Source: Streptomyces litmocidini (GTDB taxonomy: Bacteria > Actinomycetota > Actinomycetes > Streptomycetales > Streptomycetaceae). Taken from it: a stretch of 64,000 nt of DNA. The notes under the pieces were generated by a model that had not been told where the DNA came from, made no database searches, and saw nothing but the letters and a program-made list of their open reading frames with translations. Shown piece by piece: positions 1 to 8,985 of this stretch. Within the stretch, counting starts at the first letter, position 1, and each line of letters opens with the position of its first letter. The position numbers and the translations under genes are program-made. The stretch covers positions 310,001 through 374,000 of the forward strand of contig NZ_BMTQ01000005.1 of the NCBI RefSeq assembly GCF_014649755.1. The letters are read 5' to 3'.

Positions 1-458
1 TGGATCTCCACCTCCGCCCCCGCCCTGCGCATCTGGAGGTACCAGGAGGACAGCCAGTCGTCCGTCTCGAAGGGGTCGGGCTCGGCCACGTGCAGCTGGA
101 CCGGCAGCTCGTCCACCGAGGCGGACTCCGCGAGGTCCGAGGTGCCGTGGAACAGCAGCAGCCCGCGCGCCTTCTCGTCCCCGAGCGCCAGGGTCTGCGC
201 GATCGAGGCCCCGAGGGAGAAGCCCATGTAGACCAGGCCCCGCTCGGAGTAGGGGGCGGCGGCCAGGACCGCGCGCTTCAGCAGTTCGTCCTTGCCGATC
301 TCGTCCCGGAGCTTCACGCCCTCCTCGACGGTCCCGACCGTCCGGCCGTCGTAGAGGTCCGGCGTCCGGACCTGGTGACCGGCGGCCCGAAGCCGCTCGG
401 CGGCCGCCTCGACGGAAGGGGTCAGCCCGTAGGCCGAGTGGAAGAGCATGATGTCCAT
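1..458 (-). CDS. Dienelactone-hydrolase-family alpha/beta hydrolase (3' end cut off by window edge)
   Basis: The visible part has about 152 residues and begins MDIMLFHSAYG. It has an alpha/beta hydrolase layout: a first strand, a helix after GLTPSVEAAAERL, and a nucleophile elbow GFSLGAS with Ser81. Dienelactone hydrolases normally carry Cys here, so this is a serine variant of the family. The substrate cannot be told. The start at 458 is chosen because AGGA lies 8 nt upstream; an in-frame ATG at 467 is possible but has no better ribosome site. The acid and His of the triad would lie beyond the edge. It follows the antiporter gene by 38 bp on the same strand. Family assignment is fairly secure, function is not. 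Confidence 0.7.
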   Translation of the reverse strand, partial: MDIMLFHSAYGLTPSVEAAAERLRAAGHQVRTPDLYDGRTVGTVEEGVKLRDEIGKDELLKRAVLAAAPYSERGLVYMGFSLGASIAQTLALGDEKARGLLLFHGTSDLAESASVDELPVQLHVAEPDPFETDDWLSSWYLQMRRAGAEVEI

Positions 459-496
459 GCGTCCCATCCTGCCACCCGACAGGACATCCCCGGCCG

Positions 497-2083
497 TCAG
501 CGCATGCTGCGCACGTCGAGGTGGCGCAGCACCCGGTCCACCACCTCGGGATCGGCGCCGGGTTCGCTGCGGGCCGCGAGGATCTCGTGCCGGGCGGCCG
601 ACATCAGCTCCCGCTGGATCCGCTGCACCGCCTTGAACCGCTTCGTCCGCTCCACGAAGGCCGCCCGCCGCTCGTCGTCCACCATGTCGGGGCTGATCCG
701 CGCCCCGATGTCGTACGCCCCGCGCATCAGCCGCTCCTGGACCTCCTCGGGCAGCTCCTCGACCTCCTCGATCTCCTTGAGCCTGCGCCTGGCGGCCTTC
801 GCGGCCCGGATCGCCAGCTCGCGCTCCAGGGCGCGCTCGGCGTCCGCGTCGGCCCGCACCCCGAGCCGCCGGACCAGCCAGGGCAGGGTGAGGCCCTGGA
901 AGACGAGGGTGGTGATGATCACGCAGAAGGCGATGAAGACGATCTGGTCGCGGCCGGGGAAGGGGGCACCGTCGTCGGTGCGGAGCGGGATGGCGAGCGC
1001 CAGCGCGACCGAGGCCACCCCGCGCATCCCCGCCCACCACATGACGACGGTCTCCCGCCAGCTCATCGGGATCTCCTCGTCGACGTCCCGGAGCGTGTGC
1101 AGCCGCTTCGCCAGCCAGGTGGCGGGGAGCAGCCACAGCAGCCGGACGCCGACGACCACGCCGACGACGACGGCGCCCCAGCCGAGCATCTGCCAGCCGT
1201 GTCCCTTCGCGACTCCGAAGACGTGGATGAGCTCCAGGCCGATCAGGCCGAAGGCGATGCCGGTGACGAGGGTGTCGACGATCTGCCAGAAGGTCTGTCC
1301 GGCGAGCCGGCCCATGACGTCGTCGGCGTCGGCCGCGTGCTCGGCCAGGAAGAGCGCGGTGAGCAGGACGGCGAGGACGCCGGAGCCGTGCAGCTCCTCG
1401 GCGACGACGTAGCTCACGAAGGGGACGAGGAGGGTGAGGCCGGTCTGCAGGGTGGCGTCGCCGAGGAGTCCGATGAGCTTGTTGGCGAGCCAGCCGAGCG
1501 CCAGGCCGACGGCCACGGCGACCACGGCGGAGAGCACGAACTCGCCGAGCGCCCGGGGCCAGGAGAAGGAGCCGCTGACGACGGCGGAGATCGCCACGTG
1601 GTAGAGCACGATGGCGGTGACGTCGTTGAAGAGCCCCTCGCCCTCCAGGATCGACACCAGCCGGCGGGGCAGCCCGAGCGAGCCGGCCACGGCGGTCGCG
1701 GCGACCGGGTCCGGCGGCGCGACGAGGGCGCCGAGCGCGAGGGCGGCGGCCAGGGGGAGGCCGGGCACGAGGGAGTGCGCGACCGCGCCGACGGCGGCGG
1801 TGGTGACGAAGACCAGGGCGACCGCGAGCAGGAAGATGGGCCGTCTGTTGGCCGCGAACTGCCGCCAGGAGGTCCGCTGCACGGAGGCGTACAGCAGGGG
1901 CGGCAGCACCAGCGGGAGGATGAACTCCGGCGGGATCTCGACGTTCGGCACGAAGGGCAGGAAGGCCAGCACGATCCCGACGAGGGTCATCAGGACCGGC
2001 GCGGGCAGTCCGAGCCGCTCACCGAGGGGCACGGTGAGCAGGGCGCCGAGGAGCAGCAGGAAGAGCAGGGCCAATTGATCCAC
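497..2083 (-). CDS. Na+/H+ antiporter, CPA1 family
   Basis: The protein has 528 residues from a GTG start. The first about 400 residues form some 11-12 hydrophobic segments. They include the family motif PPDPVAATAV, whose Asp is expected to lie in the ion path, and the following GEGLFNDVTAIVLY stretch typical of NhaP/Nha1-type exchangers. The last about 120 residues are charged and helical and probably cytoplasmic. Established family role: exchange of Na+ (or K+) for H+ across the membrane, for pH and salt homeostasis. Which cation is used cannot be read here. Upstream lie a 35-bp tandem duplication and about 100 bp of otherwise plain sequence. Confidence 0.85.
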   Translation of the reverse strand: MDQLALLFLLLLGALLTVPLGERLGLPAPVLMTLVGIVLAFLPFVPNVEIPPEFILPLVLPPLLYASVQRTSWRQFAANRRPIFLLAVALVFVTTAAVGAVAHSLVPGLPLAAALALGALVAPPDPVAATAVAGSLGLPRRLVSILEGEGLFNDVTAIVLYHVAISAVVSGSFSWPRALGEFVLSAVVAVAVGLALGWLANKLIGLLGDATLQTGLTLLVPFVSYVVAEELHGSGVLAVLLTALFLAEHAADADDVMGRLAGQTFWQIVDTLVTGIAFGLIGLELIHVFGVAKGHGWQMLGWGAVVVGVVVGVRLLWLLPATWLAKRLHTLRDVDEEIPMSWRETVVMWWAGMRGVASVALALAIPLRTDDGAPFPGRDQIVFIAFCVIITTLVFQGLTLPWLVRRLGVRADADAERALERELAIRAAKAARRRLKEIEEVEELPEEVQERLMRGAYDIGARISPDMVDDERRAAFVERTKRFKAVQRIQRELMSAARHEILAARSEPGADPEVVDRVLRHLDVRSMR

Positions 2084-2180
2084 GGCCCCACCCTGTCACG
2101 TACGTCCTTTTTGGCGCCGATTGCCCCCCTGCGTACGCCGGGAAGCGACGAACGCCACAGGAGGCGGAGGACCGCCCGGC

Positions 2181-2250
2181 CCGCCACGGGGCCCGGGGCG
2201 GGCAGGCCGCCGGGTCCGCCACGGGGCCCGGGGCGGGCAGGCCGCCGGGT
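2181..2250. repeat. Perfect 35-bp tandem duplication, GC-rich
   Basis: Two identical 35-bp units lie head to tail (2181-2215 and 2216-2250). Each starts CCGCCACGGGGCCCGGGG and ends GGGT. The second copy ends 3 bp before the stop codon of the GNAT gene (minus strand), so both copies are in the 3' untranslated region of the lspA-rluD-GNAT run. The G/C runs could fold and serve as a terminator, but no clean single hairpin stands out. Confidence 0.85.
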
Positions 2251-2252
2251 TC

Positions 2253-2720
2253 CTACAGGGCCCGCCTCATGGCCCGGTGCGGCATCCCCGCGTCCGGGAA
2301 CTCGGGCCCGTACGCCACGTAGCCGAGCCGCTCGTAGAAGCCGAGCGCGTGGGTCTGCGCGTGCAGGTCGACGGCGCTCAGTCCGCGCTCCCGCGCCATG
2401 TCCTCGATGCCCCGCACGAGCGCCGCGCCGACCCCGAGACCACGCGCCGCCCTGGCGACGGCGAGCCGGCCGAGGGAGCCGACCGAGGCGTCCGCGCCGG
2501 TCCTGCCGACCGCGTCCGCCCCGTGCAGCAGGCGGCCGGTGCCCAGCGGCAGCCCGTCCGCGCCCACCGCCAGCACGTGCGCCGCGGTCGCGTCGTACGC
2601 GTCGTACTCGATCTCCTGCGGGACGCCCTGCTCCTCGACGAAGACCTCGCGGCGCACCGCGAAGCAGGCCTCCCGGTCCTCGTCCCCGAGCGCCTCGCGG
2701 ACGCTGTACGGGACGGTCAC
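2253..2720 (-). CDS. GNAT-family N-acetyltransferase
   Basis: The protein has 155 residues and starts at GTG 2720. This GTG overlaps the stop of the preceding pseudouridine synthase gene as GTGA, so translation is probably coupled. It has the N-terminal [13 protein letters not shown] strand-helix, the central [21 protein letters not shown] segment with the acetyl-CoA pyrophosphate loop (R/Q-x-x-G-x-G/A type), and the C-terminal [14 protein letters not shown] motif. That is a single complete GNAT domain. The acetyl acceptor (antibiotic, amine, peptide) is unknown. Confidence 0.82.
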   Translation of the reverse strand: MTVPYSVREALGDEDREACFAVRREVFVEEQGVPQEIEYDAYDATAAHVLAVGADGLPLGTGRLLHGADAVGRTGADASVGSLGRLAVARAARGLGVGAALVRGIEDMARERGLSAVDLHAQTHALGFYERLGYVAYGPEFPDAGMPHRAMRRAL

Positions 2721-3658
2721 CGGCTCTCCGCCGCGATCCGGTCGAGGGCCTTCTGCAGGTCCTCGGGGTAGGTGCTGGCGAACTCGACCCAGGACCCGTC
2801 GCCCGGGTGCTCGAAGCCGAGGCGGACGGCGTGCAGCCACTGCCGGGTCAGGCCGAGGCGCTTGGCGAGCGTCGGGTCGGCGCCGTAGGTGAGGTCTCCG
2901 ACGCAGGGGTGGCGGTGGGCGGACATGTGCACCCGGATCTGGTGGGTGCGGCCCGTCTCCAGCTTGATGTCGAGCAGCGAGGCCGAGCGGTACGCCTCGA
3001 TGAGGTCGTAGTGCGTGACGGAGGGCTTGCCGTCGGCGGTGACCGCCCACTTGTAGTCGTGGTTCGGGTGCCGGCCGATCGGCGCGTCGATGGTGCCGCT
3101 CATCGGGTCCGGGTGGCCCTGGACCAGCGCGTGGTAGCGCTTGTCGACCGTGCGCTCCTTGAACTGGCGCTTGAGCGAGGTGTACGCGTACTCCGACTTG
3201 GCGACCACCATCAGGCCGGAGGTGCCGACGTCGAGGCGGTGCACGATGCCCTGGCGCTCGGCGGCGCCGGAGGTGGAGATGCGGTACCCGGCGGCGGCGA
3301 GGCCGCCGATGACCGTGGTGCCGGTCCAGCCGGGGCTGGGGTGCGCGGCGACGCCGATCGGCTTCATGATCACGACGATGTCGTCGTCGTCGTGGACGAT
3401 CTCCATGCCCTCGACGGGCTCGGCGACGACCTGCACGGGCGCGGGCGCGCCCGGCATCTCGACCTCGAGCCAAGCGCCGCCGCTGACCCGCTCGGACTTG
3501 CCGACGACGGAGCCGTCGACCTGGACCTTCCCTGCGGCGGCCAGCTCGGCCGCCTTCGTACGGGAGAACCCGAACATACGGGCGATGGCGGCGTCGACGC
3601 GCTCGCCCTCCAGGCCATCGGGAACGGGCAGCGTGCGGATCTCGGGACTCGTGCTCAC
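2717..3658 (-). CDS. RluD-family pseudouridine synthase
   Basis: The protein has 313 residues. An S4 RNA-binding domain occupies about residues 17-80, followed by the catalytic domain of the RluA/RluD family with [10 protein letters not shown]; Asp143 is the expected nucleophile. Family role: isomerisation of uridine to pseudouridine in 23S rRNA (RluD type) or tRNA (RluA type). The length and S4 domain favour a large-subunit rRNA role. The GTG start at 3658 lies 17 bp after the lspA stop. Placement directly behind lspA is a common bacterial arrangement. The downstream GNAT gene overlaps by 4 bp. Confidence 0.88.
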   Translation of the reverse strand: MSTSPEIRTLPVPDGLEGERVDAAIARMFGFSRTKAAELAAAGKVQVDGSVVGKSERVSGGAWLEVEMPGAPAPVQVVAEPVEGMEIVHDDDDIVVIMKPIGVAAHPSPGWTGTTVIGGLAAAGYRISTSGAAERQGIVHRLDVGTSGLMVVAKSEYAYTSLKRQFKERTVDKRYHALVQGHPDPMSGTIDAPIGRHPNHDYKWAVTADGKPSVTHYDLIEAYRSASLLDIKLETGRTHQIRVHMSAHRHPCVGDLTYGADPTLAKRLGLTRQWLHAVRLGFEHPGDGSWVEFASTYPEDLQKALDRIAAESR

Positions 3659-3675
3659 CCGTCGAGTATGCCTTG

Positions 3676-4332
3676 TCAGTCCTTGTGGACGGTGCCGTCG
3701 GGGTCCAGGCCCCGGAACGACAGGATGACGATCAGGATGCCGCCGCAGACGATCGCCGAGTCGGCGAGGTTGAAGACGGCGAAGTGCGCGGGGGCGATGA
3801 AGTCCACGACCGCGCCCTCGAAGACGCCCGGCGAGCGGAAGATCCGGTCCGTGAGGTTGCCGAGCGCGCCGCCGAGCAGCAGGCCGAGCGCGATCGCCCA
3901 GGGCAGGCTGTAGAGCTTGCGCGCGAGGCGGATGATCACCGCGATGACCACGGCCGCGATCACGGTGAAGATGATCGTGAAGGCCTCGCCCATGCCGAAG
4001 GCGGCGCCCGGGTTGCGGATGGCGTCGAGCCGCAGCAGGTCGCCGATCAGGTCGATCGGCTCGTGGCCCTCCAGCTTGGCGACCACCAGCATCTTGCTGC
4101 CGAGGTCGAGCAGGTAGGCGAGCACGGCCACGACGAAGAGGGCGACGATCCTGCGCCTGCCCCTCGGCCGCTCCCCGGGAGCGGCCGCGCCGTCGGCGGC
4201 CGGCGCGCCGTCGTGGTCCGACGCGCCGTCCCGGGCCTCGGTCCCCTCCCGGGCCGCCGGATCGTCGGAGGCGGCCGTCCCGTCGGCCCCTGCTGAATCC
4301 GGCGTACTGGTGATGCGCTCCGCCTCTGCCAC
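3676..4332 (-). CDS. lspA: Lipoprotein signal peptidase (signal peptidase II)
   Basis: The protein has 218 residues. A charged, Ala/Asp/Glu-rich N-terminal extension of about 58 residues is followed by four membrane helices, typical of actinobacterial LspA. Conserved boxes are visible: [15 protein letters not shown] with catalytic Asp162, and FNLADS with catalytic Asp191. It cleaves prolipoprotein signal peptides after lipid modification, at the outer face of the membrane. The GTG start at 4332 has GAGG 11 nt upstream. A later start would remove the acidic extension but not the core. It lies 17 bp before the rluD-like gene in one probable transcription unit. Confidence 0.92.
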   Translation of the reverse strand: MAEAERITSTPDSAGADGTAASDDPAAREGTEARDGASDHDGAPAADGAAAPGERPRGRRRIVALFVVAVLAYLLDLGSKMLVVAKLEGHEPIDLIGDLLRLDAIRNPGAAFGMGEAFTIIFTVIAAVVIAVIIRLARKLYSLPWAIALGLLLGGALGNLTDRIFRSPGVFEGAVVDFIAPAHFAVFNLADSAIVCGGILIVILSFRGLDPDGTVHKD

Positions 4333-4412
4333 GTGAGTGAGTCCCTCGACCTCGATGCCTGACCGTGCGTCGAGGGTACGGCACAGGCGTGCGAGACCGG
4401 CAGCCGCGACCG

Positions 4413-5222
4413 TCAGCCGCGCCGCTCCTGTCGCTGTTTGTCCTCGACGCAGAGCGTGGCTCGCGGGAAGGCCTGCATCCGCGCCTTGCCGATCGGCTTC
4501 CCGCACACCTCGCACAGGCCGTACGTGCCCGCGTCGAGCCGCTCCAGGGCGTGCTCGGTCTGCTCCAGCATCTCCCGGGCGTTCGCGGCGAGGGCCAGCT
4601 CGTGCTCGCGCGTGATGTTCTTGGTGCCCGTGTCGGCCTGGTCGTCCCCGGCGCCGTCGCCCGAGTCCCGCATCAGGCCGGTCAGCTCCTCCTGGGAGTG
4701 GACGAGCTCGCTGCGCAGCCGCAGCGCCTCCGCCTGGAGCACGCTGCGGGCCTCGGTGACCTCCTCCGGCGTCCAGGGGTCCTCGCCGGGCCGCACCGCG
4801 AGCTCGCCGGCCCGTGCGGGAGGCACCGGCGCCCCGTCCCCGACGGTCGTGACGCCACCCGCGGTCTTCTTCGCTGCCACCGTCCTGGCTCCTGTCTGCT
4901 TCTTGGCGGCGGGCGCCTTCCTGGCGGCCGCCTTCTTCGCCACGGCCTTCTCGGCGGGCGTCTTCGGGGCGGAGGCGTCGGGGGCGGAGACCGCCGCACC
5001 GCCCCCACCGGGAGCGGCGTCCTCGGCGGCCCTCCTCCGGGCCGCGGCCTTCCCGGCCGGCGCCTTCTTCGCGACCGTCTTCTTCGCGGGCGTCTTCCCG
5101 TCGACCGCGACCGGCTTCCCGGCGACCGTCGACTTCTTGCCGGCCACGTCCTTGGCGACCTCGGTCGCGCCGGTGGAACCGGCGGCCGAGGTCTTCTTCG
5201 CGGCGGTCTTCTTCGCCACCAT
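4413..5222 (-). CDS. DksA/TraR-type zinc-finger protein with a long Lys/Ala-rich N-terminal region
   Basis: The protein has 269 residues. Residues 1 to about 135 are low-complexity Lys/Ala/Thr ([18 protein letters not shown]), resembling a histone-H1 or mycobacterial HupB tail. The rest is a DksA/TraR-like coiled coil plus zinc finger. Cys237, Cys240 and Cys258 are present, but the fourth ligand position is Asp261 (LCVED), where the family has Cys. Family proteins bind the RNA polymerase secondary channel and modulate initiation; here that role is inference. The Lys-rich part could bind DNA or RNA. The start ATG at 5222 has AAGGGG 7 nt upstream. It is followed by lspA after 80 bp. Confidence 0.8.
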   Translation of the reverse strand: MVAKKTAAKKTSAAGSTGATEVAKDVAGKKSTVAGKPVAVDGKTPAKKTVAKKAPAGKAAARRRAAEDAAPGGGGAAVSAPDASAPKTPAEKAVAKKAAARKAPAAKKQTGARTVAAKKTAGGVTTVGDGAPVPPARAGELAVRPGEDPWTPEEVTEARSVLQAEALRLRSELVHSQEELTGLMRDSGDGAGDDQADTGTKNITREHELALAANAREMLEQTEHALERLDAGTYGLCEVCGKPIGKARMQAFPRATLCVEDKQRQERRG

Positions 5223-5510
5223 GTCGCGGCCCCTTCACATTTTGTGATCTTGCTCGCGAATCGTGCTGGGACGATAAATCGGCCCAAGGCCCGCGGCAAC
5301 GGGGCACGCCGCCGTTCCCACCCGCCCCCGCTCCCCGCGGGGCGGGCCTGCCTCCGTTGTGCCCAGCTCCCCGCCCGGTTATCCGTCCCGCCCCTCCCCC
5401 ACATGGCCGCAAGGGAAGTCCGGCACACCCCGTATGGCCATTCGGGTCACGGGAAAACCGGTCTGCCGCCCGCTCCCGGGCCCCGTACACTGGCCACAGC
5501 GAAAGGCGTG
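5223..5510. other. Intergenic region between the divergent dksA-like gene and the ileS leader
   Basis: There is no gene here. It must hold the promoters of both the dksA-like gene and ileS. The only clear promoter-like hexamer for ileS is TACACT at 5486-5491, a good -10 placed about 20 bp before the T-box. I see no convincing -35 upstream of it. The middle of the region (about 5300-5400) is a C-rich run. Confidence 0.4.
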
Positions 5511-5756
5511 GATGGGGACGAGTAGCGTCGCAAGCAGCCATGAGCGACCCGGGGACGGTGAGAGCCCGGGGGCGAGCCCGATGTGAAGCATCACCCCGGA
5601 GCCGTCGGAAGAAAGCCGCACGACAGGGCGGTGACTAGACCCGGCGTCGCGACCCCAATGAGGGGGCTCAGGACGATCACGTCCGGGGCCAAGGAGGGTG
5701 GTACCGCGGGAGCAGTGCTCTCGTCCCTCCGACGGAAGAGAACCGTCCGCCGGAGG
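5511..5756 (+). promoter_or_regulatory. T-box riboswitch controlling ileS (translational type)
   Basis: The conserved T-box sequence runs from 5691 to 5711 (AAGGAGGGTGGTACCGCGGGA). Its UGGU bulge at 5699-5702 is complementary to the ACCA end of uncharged tRNA. Stem I features are visible: AGTA at 5521-5524, a GGTGAGAGCC segment, and GAAGCATCACC, in which ATC at 5590-5592 fits an isoleucine specifier codon. Two exclusive folds can be read. GGAGGG 5693-5698 pairs with CCCTCC 5725-5730 (open state), or CCTCCGACGG 5726-5735 pairs with 5747-5756, burying the GGAGG ribosome site 7 nt before the ATG (closed state). There is no terminator U-run, so control is at translation, as known for actinobacterial ileS leaders. 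Confidence 0.88.
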
Positions 5757-5763
5757 AAGATCG

Positions 5764-8700
5764 ATGTCGCAGTACCGCCAGGTGCCCGCCCAGGTCGACC
5801 TGCCCGCGCTGGAGCACGACGTGCTCGATTTCTGGCGCGAGAGCAAGGTCTTCGCCAAGACCCTGGAGCAGTCCGAGGGACGCCCCGAGTGGGTGTTCTA
5901 CGAAGGCCCGCCCACCGCCAACGGCATGCCCGGCGCCCACCACATCGAGGCACGCGTCTTCAAGGACGTCTTCCCCCGCTTCCGGACCATGCGCGGCTAC
6001 CACGTGGCCCGCAAGGCCGGCTGGGACTGCCACGGCCTGCCCGTCGAGCTCGCCGTCGAGAAGGAGCTCGGCTTCTCCGGCAAGAAGGACATCGAGGCGT
6101 ACGGCATCGCCGAGTTCAACGCCAAGTGCCGCGAGTCCGTGACCCGGCACACCGACGCCTTCGCCGAGCTCACGACCCGCATGGGCTACTGGGTCGACCT
6201 CGACGACGCCTACCGGACCATGGACCCCTCGTACATCGAGTCGGTCTGGTGGTCCCTCAAGCAGATCTTCGACAAGGACCTCCTCGTCCAGGACCACCGC
6301 GTCGCCCCCTGGTGCCCCCGCTGCGGCACCGGCCTCTCCGACCACGAGCTGGCCCAGGGCTACGAGACGGTCGTCGACCCCTCGGTCTACGTCCGCTTCC
6401 CGCTGACCTCCGGCCCCCTCGCGGGCAAGGCGGCGCTGCTGGTCTGGACGACGACCCCCTGGACCCTGGTCTCCAACACGGCGGTCGCCGCGCACCCCGA
6501 GGTGACGTACGTGGTCGCCACGGACGGCGACGAGCGCGTCGTCGTCGCCCAGCCGCTGCTCGAGAAGGCGCTCGGCGAGGGCTGGGTCACCACGGGCGAG
6601 TCCTTCACGGGCGCGGAGATGGAGCGCTGGACCTACCGGCGCCCCTTCGAGCTGATCCCCTTCGACGCCCCGGCCCACTACGTCGTCAACGCCGAGTACG
6701 TCACGACCGAGGACGGCACGGGTCTGGTCCACCAGTCCCCCGCCTTCGGCGAGGACGACCTCAAGGTCTGCAAGGCGTACGGCCTCCCGGTCGTGAACCC
6801 GGTCCGCCCCGACGGCACCTTCGAGGAGGACGTGCCGCTGGTCGGCGGCGTCTTCTTCAAGAAGGCCGACGAGGCGCTCACCGCCGACCTGGACGCGCGC
6901 GGCCTGCTCTTCCGGCACATCGCGTACGAGCACAGCTACCCGCACTGCTGGCGCTGCCACACGGCCCTGCTCTACTACGCGCAGCCGTCCTGGTACATCC
7001 GTACGACCGCCGTGAAGGACCGTCTCCTCGAGGAGAACGAGAAGACGAACTGGTTCCCGGAGTCGGTCAAGCACGGCCGCTTCGGCGACTGGCTGAACAA
7101 CAACATCGACTGGGCGCTCTCCCGCAACCGCTACTGGGGCACCCCGCTGCCGATCTGGCGCTGCGAGGACGACCACCTGACCTGCGTGGGCTCGCGCGCG
7201 GAGCTCACCGAGCTGACGGGCACCGACCAGTCCGAGCTCGACCCGCACCGCCCCTACATCGACGCGGTCACGTTCCCGTGCCCCGCCGACGGCTGCGGCA
7301 GGACCGCCACCCGCGTGCCGGAGGTCATCGACGCCTGGTACGACTCGGGCTCGATGCCGTTCGCGCAGTACGGCTACCCGTACGAGAACAAGGAACTCTT
7401 CGAGTCCCGCTACCCCGCCCAGTTCATCTCCGAGGCCATCGACCAGACCCGCGGCTGGTTCTACACGCTGATGGCCGTCGGCACCCTCGTCTTCGACAAG
7501 TCGTCCTACGAGAACGTGGTCTGCCTCGGCCACATCCTCGCCGAGGACGGCCGGAAGATGTCCAAGCACCTGGGCAACATCCTCCAGCCGATCCCGCTCA
7601 TGGACCAGCACGGCGCCGACGCGGTCCGCTGGTTCATGGCGGCCGGCGGCTCGCCGTGGGCGGCGCGCCGGGTGGGCCACGGCACGATCCAGGAGGTCGT
7701 GCGCAAGACCCTCCTCACCTACTGGAACACGGTCGCCTTCCAGGCGCTGTACGCCCGTACGTCCGGCTGGGCACCCGGCGCCGCCGACCCGGCGCCGGCC
7801 GACCGCACGGTCCTCGACCGCTGGCTGCTCTCCGAGCTGAACACCCTGGTCGCCGAGACGACCGAGGCGATGGAGTCGTACGACACCCAGCGCACCGGCA
7901 AGCTGATCTCGGCGTTCGTCGACGACCTCTCCAACTGGTACGTGCGCCGCTCCCGCCGCCGCTTCTGGCAGGGCGACGCCGCCGCGCTCCGCACGCTCCA
8001 CGACGTCATCGAGACGGTCACCCGCCTCATGGCCCCGCTGACCCCCTTCATCACGGAGCGGGTCTGGCAGGACCTGATCGTCCCGGTGACCCCCGACGCC
8101 CCGGAGTCGGTCCACCTCTCCACCTGGCCCGAGGCCGACGCCGCCCTGATCGACGGCACCCTCTCCGAGCAGATGCTCCTGGTCCGCCGCCTGGTCGAGC
8201 TGGGCCGGGCGACGCGCGCGGAGTCCGGCGTGAAGACCCGCCAGCCGCTGTCCCGCGCGCTGGTCGCGGCGACCGGCTTCACGGCCCTGTCGCCGGAACT
8301 CCAGGCCCAGATCACGGAGGAGCTCAACGTCTCCTCGCTCGCCTCCCTGTCGGAGGTGGGCGGCAGCCTCGTCGACACCACCGCCAAGGCCAACTTCCGT
8401 GCCCTGGGCAAGCGTTTCGGCAAGGGCGTCCAGGACGTGGCCAAGGCCGTGGCCGCGGCCGACGCGGCGGCCCTCTCGCTGGCCCTCCGCTCCGGCGAGG
8501 CGACGCTCTCGGTGAACGGCGAGGACGTCACCGTCACCCCGGAGGAGATCATCATCACGGAGACCCCCCGCGAGGGCTGGTCGGTCGCCTCCGACGCGGG
8601 CGCGACGGTGGCGCTGGACCTGGAGATCACCCCGGAGCTGCGGCGCGCCGGCCTGGCCCGTGACGCGATCCGGCTGATCCAGGAGGCCCGCAAGAACAGC

Positions 8701-8901
8701 GGCCTGGACGTCGCGGACCGCATCGCGCTGCGGTGGACGTCCGCGTCCGCGGAGACGGTGGACGCGCTGACGGCCCACGCGTCCCTGATCGCGGACGAGG
8801 TCCTGGCGACGGACTACGCGCAGGGCGAGGGCGACGGCTCGTACGGCGCCCCGTTCGAGGACGAGTCCCTCTCCCTCGCCTTCCGCCTCCGCAAGGCGTA
8901 G
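5764..8901 (+). CDS. ileS: Isoleucyl-tRNA synthetase, IleRS2-like
   Basis: The protein has 1045 residues, longer than the about 940 of the E. coli type and matching the IleRS2 clade. It charges tRNA-Ile. Domains in order: Rossmann catalytic core, CP1 editing insertion (TTTPWTL), KMSKH at 598-602, anticodon-binding domain, and a C-terminal extension. The class I signature HxGH appears as GAHH at residues 57-60 (PPTANGMPGAHH), a swap of the first and third motif positions. A zinc site WCPRCGTG is present. The ATG at 5764 is preceded by GGAGG, which the T-box sequesters. A strong terminator follows at 8910. Confidence 0.97.
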   Translation: MSQYRQVPAQVDLPALEHDVLDFWRESKVFAKTLEQSEGRPEWVFYEGPPTANGMPGAHHIEARVFKDVFPRFRTMRGYHVARKAGWDCHGLPVELAVEKELGFSGKKDIEAYGIAEFNAKCRESVTRHTDAFAELTTRMGYWVDLDDAYRTMDPSYIESVWWSLKQIFDKDLLVQDHRVAPWCPRCGTGLSDHELAQGYETVVDPSVYVRFPLTSGPLAGKAALLVWTTTPWTLVSNTAVAAHPEVTYVVATDGDERVVVAQPLLEKALGEGWVTTGESFTGAEMERWTYRRPFELIPFDAPAHYVVNAEYVTTEDGTGLVHQSPAFGEDDLKVCKAYGLPVVNPVRPDGTFEEDVPLVGGVFFKKADEALTADLDARGLLFRHIAYEHSYPHCWRCHTALLYYAQPSWYIRTTAVKDRLLEENEKTNWFPESVKHGRFGDWLNNNIDWALSRNRYWGTPLPIWRCEDDHLTCVGSRAELTELTGTDQSELDPHRPYIDAVTFPCPADGCGRTATRVPEVIDAWYDSGSMPFAQYGYPYENKELFESRYPAQFISEAIDQTRGWFYTLMAVGTLVFDKSSYENVVCLGHILAEDGRKMSKHLGNILQPIPLMDQHGADAVRWFMAAGGSPWAARRVGHGTIQEVVRKTLLTYWNTVAFQALYARTSGWAPGAADPAPADRTVLDRWLLSELNTLVAETTEAMESYDTQRTGKLISAFVDDLSNWYVRRSRRRFWQGDAAALRTLHDVIETVTRLMAPLTPFITERVWQDLIVPVTPDAPESVHLSTWPEADAALIDGTLSEQMLLVRRLVELGRATRAESGVKTRQPLSRALVAATGFTALSPELQAQITEELNVSSLASLSEVGGSLVDTTAKANFRALGKRFGKGVQDVAKAVAAADAAALSLALRSGEATLSVNGEDVTVTPEEIIITETPREGWSVASDAGATVALDLEITPELRRAGLARDAIRLIQEARKNSGLDVADRIALRWTSASAETVDALTAHASLIADEVLATDYAQGEGDGSYGAPFEDESLSLAFRLRKA

Positions 8902-8909
8902 CCCCCCGC

Positions 8910-8947
8910 CGAAGGGCCCGGCCTCCCTGAGGGGGCCGGGCCCTTCG
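8910..8947 (+). terminator. Terminator of ileS
   Basis: A 17-bp stem (8910-8926 with 8931-8947, one G-T pair) closes a CTGA loop, starting 9 bp after the ileS stop. The stem begins CGAAGGGCCCGG. There is no T-run, as is usual in Streptomyces. Confidence 0.85.
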
Positions 8948-8985
8948 CCGTACGGCTGCACCCACTGCACCGGCACCCACCCCCG

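Noticed and set aside
521..3913. Very long open frame on the plus strand across the antiporter, GNAT and pseudouridine synthase genes
   Set aside because: It is antisense to well-supported genes and owes its length to GC bias; its translation is low-complexity Arg/Gly/Asp/His with no family resemblance.
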